Source: JAHRAW01 sp965203265 (lineage in GTDB: Bacteria; Pseudomonadota; Gammaproteobacteria; Arenicellales; Poriferihabitantaceae). Taken from it: 64,000 nt of DNA. Each line of letters begins with the position of its first letter. The first letter of the stretch is position 1. The notes below the pieces were generated by a model. That model searched no databases. It was not told the origin of the DNA and saw only the letters and a program-made list of their open reading frames with translations. Both the position numbers and the translations under genes were made by a program. This document shows positions 53,701 through 62,255 of the stretch, piece by piece. The stretch lies in assembly GCA_965203265.1 (NCBI GenBank), contig CBDBBV010000002.1:1116001-1180000 (forward strand), in the 5' to 3' direction.

Positions 53701-54601
53701 TATGATTGCCCTGCATCCCTATCTCGGCGGCCACATCGGGCTGTTCGATTGGTGGGCCACCCTCGGCTACGGCAATGGCGAAGTAACGGTTACTCCGGAC
53801 AGCGGAGAAGCCGCATCCAACGATCTGAGCATGACCACGCTAGGCGCAGGCGGCAGTGGCCTGCTGTGGTCGCGAGACGATACCCGCGTGCACCTCAAGA
53901 GCGGATTCACGCACACACGGATGGATGTGGACAAGAGCGATCGAGTCGATTCCCTCTCGGTGGACACCCACCTCGCGCGCATCGCCCTAGCAGCCAGCCG
54001 CACGCGCAGTTTGGCGGGCGGCGGCGGGCAGCGGTCAGTTGTGCCGTCCCTATCCCTCGGCGTACGCCAAGACGGCGGAGATGGCAACACAGGCAGCGGC
54101 GCGGAAATCGGCGGCAGTGTGCGATACGACAATGCGCAAAGCGGCATGAGTGCATCCGTATCGGCACACGCCCTGCTCGGTCGCAGCGACTACGAGGAAT
54201 GGGGCGTACAGGCATTCGTGCAGATGTCGCCCGGCGCCGATGGGCAGGGTTTGTCCTTCGTGATGAAGCCCGGCTACGGCAACAACGGCGGCGCGAGCGC
54301 TGGCGGCACTGGCCGAATCTGGTCGAACGGCCTGCGCGGAGACGCCATTCCCACCGCCCACGACCCCAGCGGGCGATTGGAAATGCGTCTGGGCTATGGC
54401 CTGTCGGTGCCCGGCGGGCGAACCGGCCTACTGACTCCGTGGAGCGGCTTGACCTTGCACGATGACGGCAAACGCTACCGACTGGGACTGGATTTGGAGT
54501 CAGCCGGGCCGTTCACCCTGCGATTGCACGGCGAACGGCGGGAATCGGCGAGCGCGGATGCCGACCATGCCGTCTTGCTGAAGGGCGAGGCGCATTTCTG
54601 A
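50702..54601 (+). CDS. Poly(C)-containing autotransporter, copy 2 (in-frame phase)
   Basis: This is a 1299-residue autotransporter. The leader MNSVFNQSVNLNANEHENT is followed by Pro7 from a 22-C tract, then a signal peptide (GRFAGVGFALTAVFLASIGG, ending ASA). The passenger has a choice-of-anchor-R-like module (about 62-215), a WSATLTV module, a cadherin-like repeat (LSNLSIIGSTDGSTF) and two to three Calx-beta-like repeats (VSLSARPNPVTEGKP, VSLSVTPNPVPEGQT). Linker and barrel follow, ending AHF. GAGGAG precedes the ATG. Unlike the other three, no start codon or Shine-Dalgarno lies between tract and signal peptide. A length change should therefore abolish the protein (TAA at 50782 or TGA near 50829), a true on/off switch. 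Currently on. Confidence 0.9.
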   Translation: MNSVFNQSVNLNANEHENTPPPPPPPSKGSSRRGRFAGVGFALTAVFLASIGGFAAPASADVLLSNIAQTTQAGTKNRSAGDKVLQKFRTGFHSEGYALTSIEIGFQGAVNAADLRVEVWSGTTAARPVAKFVDLTVPASVEAGFVTFAAPANTTLAANTSYFAYIYRVTGNTLPLKYTESADLDPANAGGWNFETSSTAITASNALTSVAQYIQMRVNGTLKNPPAVPTTPSIWSATLTVSENTNSNRRRGCGTQSNMSFNLTDCATALTDNTVTIDNVDYTITQLYIDRNGGNTGRLVLQFEQVIRDNFLLWNRGSSNLVFNLGESAFDVSTYSSSPKSETVPSGKAMLWGTFSEGSNDWSKEWAALVVGGTISVSLVYSANNDASLSNLSIIGSTDGSTFSATPPLIPDFDPDTRSYAAEVGSAVTHVKLKPTAGAFNRATVKAGKAGEMLTAVTGGESNAITLTYGVNNMQIEVDALDAVQMRTYTVAITRLRPAVSLSARPNPVTEGKPVTITATLETALPADVVIQLTQIAGSGTTSNDFGTLESITIPSGQTSATGTITTTADDPVATKTVTVALGTLPDTVRRGSTDSITITINDATVAPNVSLSVTPNPVPEGQTATVTVTLSETLTTAQSIPITLTPSADRPPESDDHSLSITSISVPANETTGTATFTTTADDDNEDEIFTVALGTPLPTKGADNFVPNPTANTVSVTILDNDPTKLTLTADPLRVIPGGMATIKTAFDKPALIDTNVTLTASYTHRPPASTGTYTFDTTTLAIAGGSMDSTTTTFTVSENTPAGTRIELTASAMSSTYKLDDSRVIEVVSPLQAEQLHQAILPEVARAVAGRVTSAISMRVGQVLNGSGGGGGNTASVNLGGQGTLAGVLQTHAPSLINDGRPLRDLLHGSDFVLPLNGDGGGGGSRSLSLWGSGEYRNLSGEDDNVEFDGDMYGAQIGVDSEVRENMLAGVALSWSEGEFEYEDTNTGEGQGDYAVDMIALHPYLGGHIGLFDWWATLGYGNGEVTVTPDSGEAASNDLSMTTLGAGGSGLLWSRDDTRVHLKSGFTHTRMDVDKSDRVDSLSVDTHLARIALAASRTRSLAGGGGQRSVVPSLSLGVRQDGGDGNTGSGAEIGGSVRYDNAQSGMSASVSAHALLGRSDYEEWGVQAFVQMSPGADGQGLSFVMKPGYGNNGGASAGGTGRIWSNGLRGDAIPTAHDPSGRLEMRLGYGLSVPGGRTGLLTPWSGLTLHDDGKRYRLGLDLESAGPFTLRLHGERRESASADADHAVLLKGEAHF
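50757..50778 (+). repeat. Poly(C) tract, 22 C, copy 2
   Basis: An uninterrupted run of 22 C within the 5' coding region, 18 codons after the ATG. The frame is open at 22; 21 or 23 C would terminate translation shortly after. Confidence 0.92.
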
Positions 54602-54628
54602 TTTTCCGAGCGTTACCATCTACGGGCG

Positions 54629-54654
54629 ACGGGCGACTTAGCGGCGCCCGTTTT
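54629..54654 (+). terminator. Hairpin after copy 2
   Basis: ACGGGCG and CGCCCGT form a 7-bp stem with a 9-base loop, followed by TTT. A weak terminator. Confidence 0.5.
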
Positions 54655-54782
54655 GCTCCGAAAGAACGAGGGAGAAACCAAGCGGCTCATCGGCTTGCGC
54701 GCGCGGGTCGCATCCGTCTGCGGGGGGCGAAAAACGGCGAAATTCCCCGAATTTCGATTGGAAAGAAATACGCCAAACGGGG

Positions 54783-54810
54783 TTGCCAAGCGGCGCGGAA
54801 TGGCTATAAT
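54783..54810 (+). promoter_or_regulatory. Promoter of autotransporter copy 3
   Basis: TTGCCA (54783-54788), a 16-base spacer and TATAAT (54805-54810); closely similar to the copy 1 promoter. Confidence 0.7.
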
Positions 54811-54877
54811 CCCCCGCCAGTGCGAAATTTCTCGGCGAGTCGTCCAGCCGCCGCAACCCGTTTTGAGGACTGAAACC

Positions 54878-57800
54878 ATGAACATCCGCAACCGAATCAC
54901 CCGATCCACCCACGCCCACATCGCCTCGGCCGCTCCCGCCACCGGCGCGAATGTGAATGCCGACCTGAACACAAGCCCCCCCCCCCCCCCCCCCCCCCCT
55001 TCTCTACTGAGAGCCGACTCGGCGGGAGGCACGATGCTCCCGCATAGATCGCAGTCCGCCCCCTCCCGTTCGCGCCGTCTCGTTCGTCTCCCCGCGCTAT
55101 TGTTCGGCGCGTTTGCCTTGCTCGCGGCGGGACTGGCGCATTCGCAGGCGGTACTTCAGGTTACGCCCACCTTGAGTGACCTAAATGAGGGGCAAACCCA
55201 AACCTACACCGGCACTCTGAGCCAAGTCGAAGTGGATCAAACCATTACGCTTCGCTTCAGGAAACAAAGCGGCTGGGCAACGAACGCTGATTACGCGATA
55301 GTGGATGTGGACGGCAATCCTCTGAGCGAGATTACACTCACTTACTCGAATACATCGGTTCCGGCAAACCGCTCACAAACCTTCCAATTTGCGGTGGAAA
55401 TTGTGGATGACGACATTTGCGAAATTACAAAAGACGTTACCACTGAGATCAGAGCCACCGCCGTAGCTAAGGGTTCTGGCGGCGTCACCCCCAATGCCAG
55501 TTTTGCTATTAATATTCTTGCTAGTGACGACGAAAGCGGCCCGTGTGCGCAACCCGTACCGCCCAGAGCGGGCTTTCGGACGATCTGGGAATCGACATTG
55601 ACGGTGGATATTCGCTCCACCGACACCAATTTTCGGGGATGCTCCCATGCCAACAACATCGACGCCTGCTCCACTGGGCTCGATGACGATGATTTCACAC
55701 TCGGCGGCACGGATTACACTATCAGAAGTCTGTATTACGCAACTATCCCTGGTGGGAGAGTAGTGAATCTATGGGTAACCGGCAGCGGTGCCTTGCCGGC
55801 CGACAGCACCCTGCGCACAACATCGGATTGGGTGTTTCGGGTTGGCGACAATCGAAGGGGCGTCAACTCATACACCAAGGCGAGTGGCACGTTCGATTCG
55901 AGCAACCCCAGAGTTTTCTGGGGTGCCAACACGCTGCGTTGGCCAGACAACTCCCCAATCGGCATACGCTTGGAGGTACCCGCATCCACCGATACAACTC
56001 TGAGCACACTTAGCGGCAATGGCAGCACGGACGGAAGCAACTTTTCCGTCCCCCTCGCGCTGACTCCCTCCTTCGCTGCGGCACAACTCGCCTACTCGGC
56101 CTCGGTAGCCAGCAATGTAACGCAAGTAAAATTGACGCCGGCCACAACCCACAGCGACGCATCCATGCAGGTGGGCTTGCCCGGCAATCTGGCGGCGGTG
56201 GCCGCCAATGCGGACAGTGCGGCCATCACCCTGACTTACGGCGCCAACACCATCCTCACCGTGGTAACCGCCGAGGACAACTTCTCGAAACAGACCTATA
56301 CGCTAACCGTAACGCGCGTCGAGCCGTCCTCGTCTCTGGACGAACTGACGGTGAATGGCAGCACGGACGGAAGCAACTTTTCCCCCGTCGCCCTCACCCC
56401 CTCGTTCTCCATGCAACAACTCACCTACACGGCCGCGGTAGATTACGATGTAACTCAGGTAAAACTGACGCCGCCCGCAACCGACAGCGCTTCAACCGTT
56501 GAAGTGGGCACGCCCGGCAATCTGGCGACGGTGGCCACCGGTGAAGACAGCGCGGCCATCCCGCTGAATTACGGCGCCAACAGCATCCTCGCTGTGATAA
56601 CCGCCTCGGACAACTCCTCGACACAGACCTATACGGTAACCGTAACGCGCGCCGATCCGCCCTCGTCTCTGGACGAACTGACGGTGAATGGCAGCCGCAC
56701 GGACGGAAGCAACGTTTCCCCGGTCGCCCTCACCCCCTCGTTCTCCACGCAACAACTCACCTACATGGCCTCGGTAGATCGAGATGTAACTCAGGTAAAA
56801 CTGACGCCGACCGCAACCGACAGCGCCGCAACCGTTCAAGTGGGCACCACGCCCGACAATCTGGCGACGGTGGCCACCGGTGCGGAAAGCGAGGCCATCC
56901 TGCTGAATACGGACGACGCCAACACCACCATCCTCGTCGTGGTAACCGCCTCGAACAACTCCTCGACACAGACCTATACGCTGACGGTAACGGTAACGCA
57001 CGCCGGCGTGGCTGAGCAGTTGCATCGCACCGCCCTGCCCGAAGTGGCGCGCGCCGTGGCCGCTCGGGTAAACGGCGCCATCTCGGCGCGGGTAGAGCAG
57101 GCGTGGCGCGCCGCCCCCACCGCCTCGGCCAATCTCGCCGGCCAGAGTTCCCTAGCGGGCGTCTTGCAAACTCACGCGCCGAGCCTGATCAACGACAACC
57201 GCCCCCTACGCGACCTGTTGAACGGCTCCGATTTCGTCCTGCCATTGAATGGCGGCGATAGCGGCGGCGGGGCGGTTCGTTCGGCCTCCGTGTGGGGTAG
57301 CGGCGAATACCGCAGCCTGTCCGGCGAGGACGGCGACCTCGAGTTCGACGGTAGTTTGTACGGCGCACAACTCGGCGTGGACGCCAAAGTGCGCGACAAC
57401 TTGTTGGTCGGCATGGCGTTGTCGTGGAGCGATGGCGAGTTTGAATACGAAAGCGGAAGCGGCGGCGCGAGCAGCACAGGCGATTACGAGGTGGATGTGA
57501 TTTCCCTGCATCCCTATCTCAGCGGCCACATTGAGCAGTTCGACTGGTGGGCCACCTTCGGCTACGGCAGCGGCGAGGTGGTGGTAACTCCGGATAGCGA
57601 CCAAGCCACCTCCAACGATCTGAGCATGGCCATGCTGGGCGTCGGCGGCAGTGGCGTGCTGTGGTCGCGCAACGATACCCGCGTGCATCTCAAGGGCGAA
57701 TTCACGCGCACGCAGATGGATGTGGACAGGAGCGCCGAAGTCGATTCGCTGTCGGTAAAAACCGACCTCGCGCGCATCGCGCTGGCGGCCAGCCGCACGC

Positions 57801-58384
57801 GCAGTTTAGCGGGCGGCGGGCAGATGTCGCCGTCCCTATCCCTCGGCGTGCGCCAAGACGGCGGAGACGGCAACACCGGCACTGGCGCGGAAATCGGCGG
57901 CAGTGTGCGATACGACAATGCGGAGAGCGGCGTGAGCGCATCCCTATCGGCGCACGGCTTGTTTGGCCGAAGCGACTATGAGGAATGGGGCGTACAGGCA
58001 TTAGTGCGCTTGTCGCCCGGTGCCGATGGGCAGGGCTTGTCCTTCGAAATGCGCCCCGGCTATGGCAACGGCGGAGCTGGCGTGGGCGATGGCGGCCGAA
58101 TCTGGTCGAACGGCCTGCGCGGGGACGCTATTCCCACCGCCCACGACCCCAGCGGACGACTGGAAATGCGTCTTGGCTACGGCTTGTCGGCGCCCGGAGG
58201 GCGAAACGGCCTGCTGACTCCGTGGAGCGGCCTGACCTTGCATGACAACGGCAAACTGTATCGCTTGGGGTTGGATTGGTCATCCGGCGGCCCATTCACC
58301 CTGCGCCTGCACGGAGAACGCCGTGAGCACGGGCGCGCGGACGCCGACCACGCGATCTTGCTGAAGGGCGAGACGAGATTCTGA
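54878..58384 (+). CDS. Poly(C)-containing autotransporter, copy 3 (in-frame phase)
   Basis: The product is 1168 residues if read from the first ATG. The leader starts MNIRNRITRSTHAHIAS, then Ser-Pro8 from a 24-C tract. The internal ATG at 55034 (GGGAGG four bases upstream) begins the same signal peptide as copy 1. The passenger has a Calx-beta-like module, a WESTLTV module with a CSHANNIDAC cysteine pair, then three cadherin-like repeats, each with NGSTDGSNFS or NGSRTDGSNVS and ending TYTLTVTR or similar. The linker LPEVARAVAARV and barrel follow, ending TRF. It has one more cadherin-like repeat than copies 1 and 4 and no Ig-like module before the barrel. Repeat-number differences among copies suggest recombinational shuffling of the passenger. 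Confidence 0.88.
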   Translation: MNIRNRITRSTHAHIASAAPATGANVNADLNTSPPPPPPPPSLLRADSAGGTMLPHRSQSAPSRSRRLVRLPALLFGAFALLAAGLAHSQAVLQVTPTLSDLNEGQTQTYTGTLSQVEVDQTITLRFRKQSGWATNADYAIVDVDGNPLSEITLTYSNTSVPANRSQTFQFAVEIVDDDICEITKDVTTEIRATAVAKGSGGVTPNASFAINILASDDESGPCAQPVPPRAGFRTIWESTLTVDIRSTDTNFRGCSHANNIDACSTGLDDDDFTLGGTDYTIRSLYYATIPGGRVVNLWVTGSGALPADSTLRTTSDWVFRVGDNRRGVNSYTKASGTFDSSNPRVFWGANTLRWPDNSPIGIRLEVPASTDTTLSTLSGNGSTDGSNFSVPLALTPSFAAAQLAYSASVASNVTQVKLTPATTHSDASMQVGLPGNLAAVAANADSAAITLTYGANTILTVVTAEDNFSKQTYTLTVTRVEPSSSLDELTVNGSTDGSNFSPVALTPSFSMQQLTYTAAVDYDVTQVKLTPPATDSASTVEVGTPGNLATVATGEDSAAIPLNYGANSILAVITASDNSSTQTYTVTVTRADPPSSLDELTVNGSRTDGSNVSPVALTPSFSTQQLTYMASVDRDVTQVKLTPTATDSAATVQVGTTPDNLATVATGAESEAILLNTDDANTTILVVVTASNNSSTQTYTLTVTVTHAGVAEQLHRTALPEVARAVAARVNGAISARVEQAWRAAPTASANLAGQSSLAGVLQTHAPSLINDNRPLRDLLNGSDFVLPLNGGDSGGGAVRSASVWGSGEYRSLSGEDGDLEFDGSLYGAQLGVDAKVRDNLLVGMALSWSDGEFEYESGSGGASSTGDYEVDVISLHPYLSGHIEQFDWWATFGYGSGEVVVTPDSDQATSNDLSMAMLGVGGSGVLWSRNDTRVHLKGEFTRTQMDVDRSAEVDSLSVKTDLARIALAASRTRSLAGGGQMSPSLSLGVRQDGGDGNTGTGAEIGGSVRYDNAESGVSASLSAHGLFGRSDYEEWGVQALVRLSPGADGQGLSFEMRPGYGNGGAGVGDGGRIWSNGLRGDAIPTAHDPSGRLEMRLGYGLSAPGGRNGLLTPWSGLTLHDNGKLYRLGLDWSSGGPFTLRLHGERREHGRADADHAILLKGETRF
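54976..54999 (+). repeat. Poly(C) tract, 24 C, copy 3
   Basis: An uninterrupted run of 24 C. Because the preceding codon is AGC rather than ACC, 24 C keeps the leader in frame with the signal peptide here. Confidence 0.92.
55024..55036 (+). promoter_or_regulatory. Internal ribosome-binding site and start, copy 3
   Basis: GGGAGG-CACG-ATG, identical to copies 1 and 4, 25 bases after the tract. Confidence 0.75.
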
Positions 58385-58453
58385 CCGTTACAGGCTATGG
58401 ACGGCGGGCGATTTGACGGCGCCCGTCATTCAAGTTCCGCACCGGTTGCCCAA

Positions 58454-58491
58454 GGCGGTGGCGATTCCTCAAGGCGCCACCGCCCTTTTTT
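58454..58491 (+). terminator. Rho-independent terminator after copy 3
   Basis: A perfect 10-bp stem, GGCGGTGGCG (58454-58463) with CGCCACCGCC (58475-58484), then six T. The rest of the 371-base gap between copies 3 and 4 holds a duplicated parE-upstream segment and the copy 4 promoter. Confidence 0.85.
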
Positions 58492-58522
58492 CCATACCCA
58501 ATGCCATTGGACGGACGCGCGG

Positions 58523-58596
58523 CAAGGCCTTCGCGGGCGGTAAATCGGCTATCATTCCCCCCGCAATCCCCCTGCGAGAACGAACCCGCCCAACCG
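58523..58596 (+). repeat. Duplicate of the parE upstream region
   Basis: CAAGGCC to CAACCG here matches 63210-63282, immediately upstream of parE, with only a few substitutions and one-base indels, including GCGGGCGGTAAATCGG and the TATCATT -10-like element. No parE coding sequence follows. Confidence 0.85.
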
Positions 58597-58660
58597 CCGC
58601 CGCGCTCTCGGTGCTGCTGGGCAAACTCGCCGGATTGCATTGAGCGGGGCAAAAAAGGGG

Positions 58661-58688
58661 TTGACACGCGCCGCAAATAGCCTACAAT
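58661..58688 (+). promoter_or_regulatory. Promoter of autotransporter copy 4
   Basis: TTGACA (58661-58666), a 16-base spacer and TACAAT (58683-58688); closely similar to the copy 2 promoter. Confidence 0.75.
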
Positions 58689-58755
58689 ACCCCCTCGGAA
58701 ACACACCGGCAAGTCTAGCGACTTTCGATTTCACTATCCTAAGGAGGAACTGATC

Positions 58756-58839
58756 ATGAATAGCCATCACCAATCCGTCAGCGTGAATATGAGTACGAAT
58801 ACCCCCCCCCCCCCCCCCCCCCCCCCCCTTCTCCACTGA
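58756..58839 (+). CDS. 27-residue leader peptide of copy 4 (out-of-frame phase)
   Basis: ATG at 58756 is preceded by AAGGAGG at ideal spacing. It encodes MNSHHQSVSVNMSTNT, eight prolines from the 27-C tract, then LLH and a TGA at 58837. The stop lies 13 bases before the GGGAGG that serves the main reading frame. With 28 or 25 C this leader would instead be fused to the signal peptide, as in copies 1 and 3. It is either the off phase of a switch or a translated upstream reading frame that modulates the autotransporter. Confidence 0.75.
   Translation: MNSHHQSVSVNMSTNTPPPPPPPPLLH
58802..58828 (+). repeat. Poly(C) tract, 27 C, copy 4
   Basis: The longest run, 27 uninterrupted C. The phase is such that the upstream start ends at TGA 58837 and is not joined to the autotransporter. 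Confidence 0.92.
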
Positions 58840-58852
58840 GGGCCGACTCGGC

Positions 58853-58865
58853 GGGAGGCACGATG
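58853..58865 (+). promoter_or_regulatory. Internal ribosome-binding site and start, copy 4
   Basis: GGGAGG-CACG-ATG. In the present phase this is the only start that yields the autotransporter. Confidence 0.75.
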
Positions 58866-61800
58866 CTCCCGCATAGATCGCATCCCGCCCCGGTACGCCG
58901 TCTCGTTCGTCTCCCCGCGCTGTTGTTCGGCGCGTTTGCCCTGCTCGCGGCGGGGCTTGCGCATTCGCAGACCTTAGATGTTACGCCTAGTGTGACGCAG
59001 GTAGTAAGAGAGGGCCAAACCCAAACCTACACCGGCACCCTGGGCCCAGTAACCGTGGATCAAACCATTACTCTTCGCCTCAGACCTTTCGGCACAGCCT
59101 ATTACGTATTGGACGATGATTACGCGATAGTGGATGTGGACGGCAATCCCCTGAGCGAGATTACACTCACTTATTCGAATACATCCGTCTCGGCAAACCA
59201 ATCACAAACCTTCCACTTTGCGGTGGAAGTTGTGGATGACGATATTTGCGAAGTTCAAGAAGCAATTGCCCTTCAGATCTTTTCCACCGCCAGTTCCTCC
59301 ATCAATGACCATTTTGGTATAGATATTCCTGCCAATGACGACGGCCCGGCGTGTGCGCAACCCGTGTCGCCCAGAGCGGGCTTTCGGGCGGTCTGGGAAC
59401 CGACACTGACGGTGGATGATGACAGCCGCACAACCGACACTCGGGGATGCGGCGATTTCCCCGTTGCCGCTAACGTTGATGTCTGTTCCACTGCGCTCAC
59501 TGACACTGAATTCACACTCGGCGGCACGGATTACACCGTCACCGATCTGTATTACACAGATGTGGGTGGGCAGAGGAGGTTGCATCTATGGGTAACCGTA
59601 AACGGCAGCGGTAGCGGTGCCTTGCCGGCCGACAGTACCCTGCGCACAGCGGATTGGGTGTTGCGGGTTGGCGACAATACCGTGAACAGGACAAAGTCAT
59701 TCGCCAAGACGAGTGGCCAGTTTGCAACGAACAGACACAGTATTGACTGGAACCTCAACCGGGGGCCTGGGACCTCCCCTGAATATCTGTTTTGGGGAAC
59801 CGACGCCGAAATCGGCGTGCGCTTGGAGGTTCCGGCATCCACCGTTACCACTCTGAGCGCACTAGCGGCGAACGGCAGCACGGACGGAAGCAACTTTTCT
59901 TCCTCCCTCTCCCTGACTCCCTCGTTCTCCGAGGAACAACTCGCCTACTCGGCCTTCGTATCCCCCGATGTAACCCATGTACAACTGACGCCCGCCACAA
60001 CCCACAGCGGCGCATCCGTTCAAGTGGGCAAACCCGGCAATCTGGCGGCGGTGGCCGCCAACGCGGACAGTGCGGCCATTACGCTCACTGTAGGCACCAA
60101 CACCATCCTCGCCGTGGTAACCGCCGAGGACGAATACTCGAAACAGACCTACACGCTAACCGTAACGCGCGCCGCGCCATCCAACGACTCCGGCCTGCGC
60201 GCGCTGGCGGTGAGTGGCGCAACCAGCGCCGCCGGCACCTATACACCGCTGGACTTCGCTCCGGCCTTCTCCGGCAGCACCCTCGCATACCGCGCCGAAG
60301 TGCCCAACGACCTGACTCACATCAAGGTAACGCCGACCGCATCCGACTCCGGCGCGACCATCGAGGCGGGCCTGAGCAGTAGCCTATCGTCCATTGCCGG
60401 CGGCACTGCGAGCGCCGCCATCGGCCTCGTCGAGGGCGAAAACCTCGTCAATGTAAAGGTAACGGCCTCGGACAGTACGACCATTCGCACCTACACGCTA
60501 ACGGTAACTCGGAGGGAGGCGCCGAGTAGGCTGGAATTGTCGGCGAATCCGCAGGAAATTCCGCAGAGCCGGATGTCAACCATAACGGCGACACTGGACG
60601 CCCCGGCGCTGAGTAGCGGTGCCACGGTAACCTTCACCTTCAACGGCGATGCGGTTCGCGGCAGTGGCGCCGATGCCGACTACGATGTGGATACCGATAC
60701 CATCACAATCAAAGGTAGCCAACTCAGCGGCGAATTCACAATCACGGCGTCGCCGAACGCCCGAGTCGATCGCTCCATCATCCTCACGGCAAGCGTTACC
60801 ACCGGCTCCCTGTCGTTTTCCACTGTGCAGGAACTCGAAATCACCTTCACGGCGGCGCGGATGGAGCGCTTGCACGAGGCGGTTCTCCCCGAAGTGGCGC
60901 GCGCCGTGGCCGGTCGGGTAACCGGCGCGATTTCGGCGCGGGTGGGGGCGGTATGGCGCGGCGGCGGGAACGGTGCCTCGGCCAATCTCGGCGGTCAAAA
61001 TACGTTGGCGGGCGCCTTGCAAACCCATGCACCGGGCTTGGTCAACGACGGTCGCCCGATGCGCGACCTGCTCGATGGCTCCGATTTCGTCCTGCCGTTC
61101 CACACCAGAGAAGAGGGCGGCGGCCTGCGCAATACCTCCCTGTGGGGTAGCGGCGAATACCGCAATTTCTCCGGTGATAATGACGGCGTGGAATTCGAAG
61201 GCAGTTTGTACGGCGCACAAATCGGTGTGGATTCCAAAGTGCGCGACAACCTGCTGGCCGGGGTGGCGCTGTCGTGGAGTCAGGGTGAGTTGGAATACGA
61301 GGATAGCGGCAGTGGCCGAACCAGTCAGGGCGACTACGAAATCGACTTACTCGCCATCCACCCCTACCTCAGCTGGCGTTCCGCGCAGATGGATTGGTGG
61401 GGCACCGTCGGCTACGGCACGGGCGAAGCGGAAATTACTCCGGATGAAGGCGAATCTTCCGCCAACGATGTAACCCTGCAATCCGTGAGTTTGGGCGGCA
61501 GCGGCCTGCTGTGGTCGCGCGATGATGCCAATATGCGCCTCAAGGGGGAAATCACGCGCACCGATTTGTCGGTGGACAGAAGCGCCCAAGTTGCCGCCGT
61601 GGACGTGTCAACCACCCTGATTCGATTTGCCGCCGAGGCGAGTAGCACCCGCCCCTTGCATAACGGCGGCCACCTATCGCCATCCATTTCCCTCGGCCTA
61701 CGCCACGACGGCGGAGACGGCGTAGACGGCAACACCAGCACCGGCGCGGAATTCCACGGCACCATGCGCTACGCCAACCCGAAAACCGGCTGGAACGCGG

Positions 61801-62255
61801 AAACCTCGGCACACGCCCTACTCGGCCGCAGCGACTACGAGGAATGGGGCATACAAGCCTCCCTACGCCTATCCCCCAGCGCAGGCGGCCACGGCCTGTC
61901 CTTCGTGATGCGCCCCGGCTACGGCAACGGCGGCGGGGATGGCGGCAACGGCACCGAGCGAATCTGGTCGAACGGCCTAAACGAAACCACCTCGACCACC
62001 CCCGACCCCAGCGGCCGACTGGAAATGAAATTGGGCTACGGCCTGTCGGCTCCGGGCAAGCGAGACGCCCTGCTGACTCCGTGGAGCGGCCTGACCTTGC
62101 ACGATGACGGCAAACTGTATCGCATGGGGTTGGATTGGGCCGCCGGCGGGTCGTCCCCGTTCACCCTGCGTTTGCACGGAGAACGCCGCGAGCATGGAGC
62201 CGAGCGCGCGGATGCCGACCACGCGGTTATATTGAAGGGCGAGGCGCGTTTCTGA
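58863..62255 (+). CDS. Poly(C)-associated autotransporter, copy 4 (leader unlinked)
   Basis: The product is 1130 residues from the internal ATG: signal peptide (VRRLVRLPALLFGAFALLAA, ending AHSQ), Calx-beta-like module, WEPTLTV module with CGDF/VCS cysteines, two cadherin-like repeats (LSALAANGSTDGSNFSSS and LRALAVSGATSAAGTY), Ig-like module, linker and barrel ending ARF. Module order equals copy 1, and from 60309 onward the DNA is almost identical to it. The N-terminal passenger is more diverged, so selection or conversion acts differently on the two halves. Expression depends on internal initiation at 58863 unless the 27-C tract changes length. Confidence 0.88.
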   Translation: MLPHRSHPAPVRRLVRLPALLFGAFALLAAGLAHSQTLDVTPSVTQVVREGQTQTYTGTLGPVTVDQTITLRLRPFGTAYYVLDDDYAIVDVDGNPLSEITLTYSNTSVSANQSQTFHFAVEVVDDDICEVQEAIALQIFSTASSSINDHFGIDIPANDDGPACAQPVSPRAGFRAVWEPTLTVDDDSRTTDTRGCGDFPVAANVDVCSTALTDTEFTLGGTDYTVTDLYYTDVGGQRRLHLWVTVNGSGSGALPADSTLRTADWVLRVGDNTVNRTKSFAKTSGQFATNRHSIDWNLNRGPGTSPEYLFWGTDAEIGVRLEVPASTVTTLSALAANGSTDGSNFSSSLSLTPSFSEEQLAYSAFVSPDVTHVQLTPATTHSGASVQVGKPGNLAAVAANADSAAITLTVGTNTILAVVTAEDEYSKQTYTLTVTRAAPSNDSGLRALAVSGATSAAGTYTPLDFAPAFSGSTLAYRAEVPNDLTHIKVTPTASDSGATIEAGLSSSLSSIAGGTASAAIGLVEGENLVNVKVTASDSTTIRTYTLTVTRREAPSRLELSANPQEIPQSRMSTITATLDAPALSSGATVTFTFNGDAVRGSGADADYDVDTDTITIKGSQLSGEFTITASPNARVDRSIILTASVTTGSLSFSTVQELEITFTAARMERLHEAVLPEVARAVAGRVTGAISARVGAVWRGGGNGASANLGGQNTLAGALQTHAPGLVNDGRPMRDLLDGSDFVLPFHTREEGGGLRNTSLWGSGEYRNFSGDNDGVEFEGSLYGAQIGVDSKVRDNLLAGVALSWSQGELEYEDSGSGRTSQGDYEIDLLAIHPYLSWRSAQMDWWGTVGYGTGEAEITPDEGESSANDVTLQSVSLGGSGLLWSRDDANMRLKGEITRTDLSVDRSAQVAAVDVSTTLIRFAAEASSTRPLHNGGHLSPSISLGLRHDGGDGVDGNTSTGAEFHGTMRYANPKTGWNAETSAHALLGRSDYEEWGIQASLRLSPSAGGHGLSFVMRPGYGNGGGDGGNGTERIWSNGLNETTSTTPDPSGRLEMKLGYGLSAPGKRDALLTPWSGLTLHDDGKLYRMGLDWAAGGSSPFTLRLHGERREHGAERADADHAVILKGEARF

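Noticed and set aside
46977..58828. Interpretation of the four C runs as sequencing or assembly artefacts
   Set aside because: Kept as a caveat for exact lengths, but four homologous sites each having a long pure run at the same gene position, with frames open in three, is not expected from error alone.
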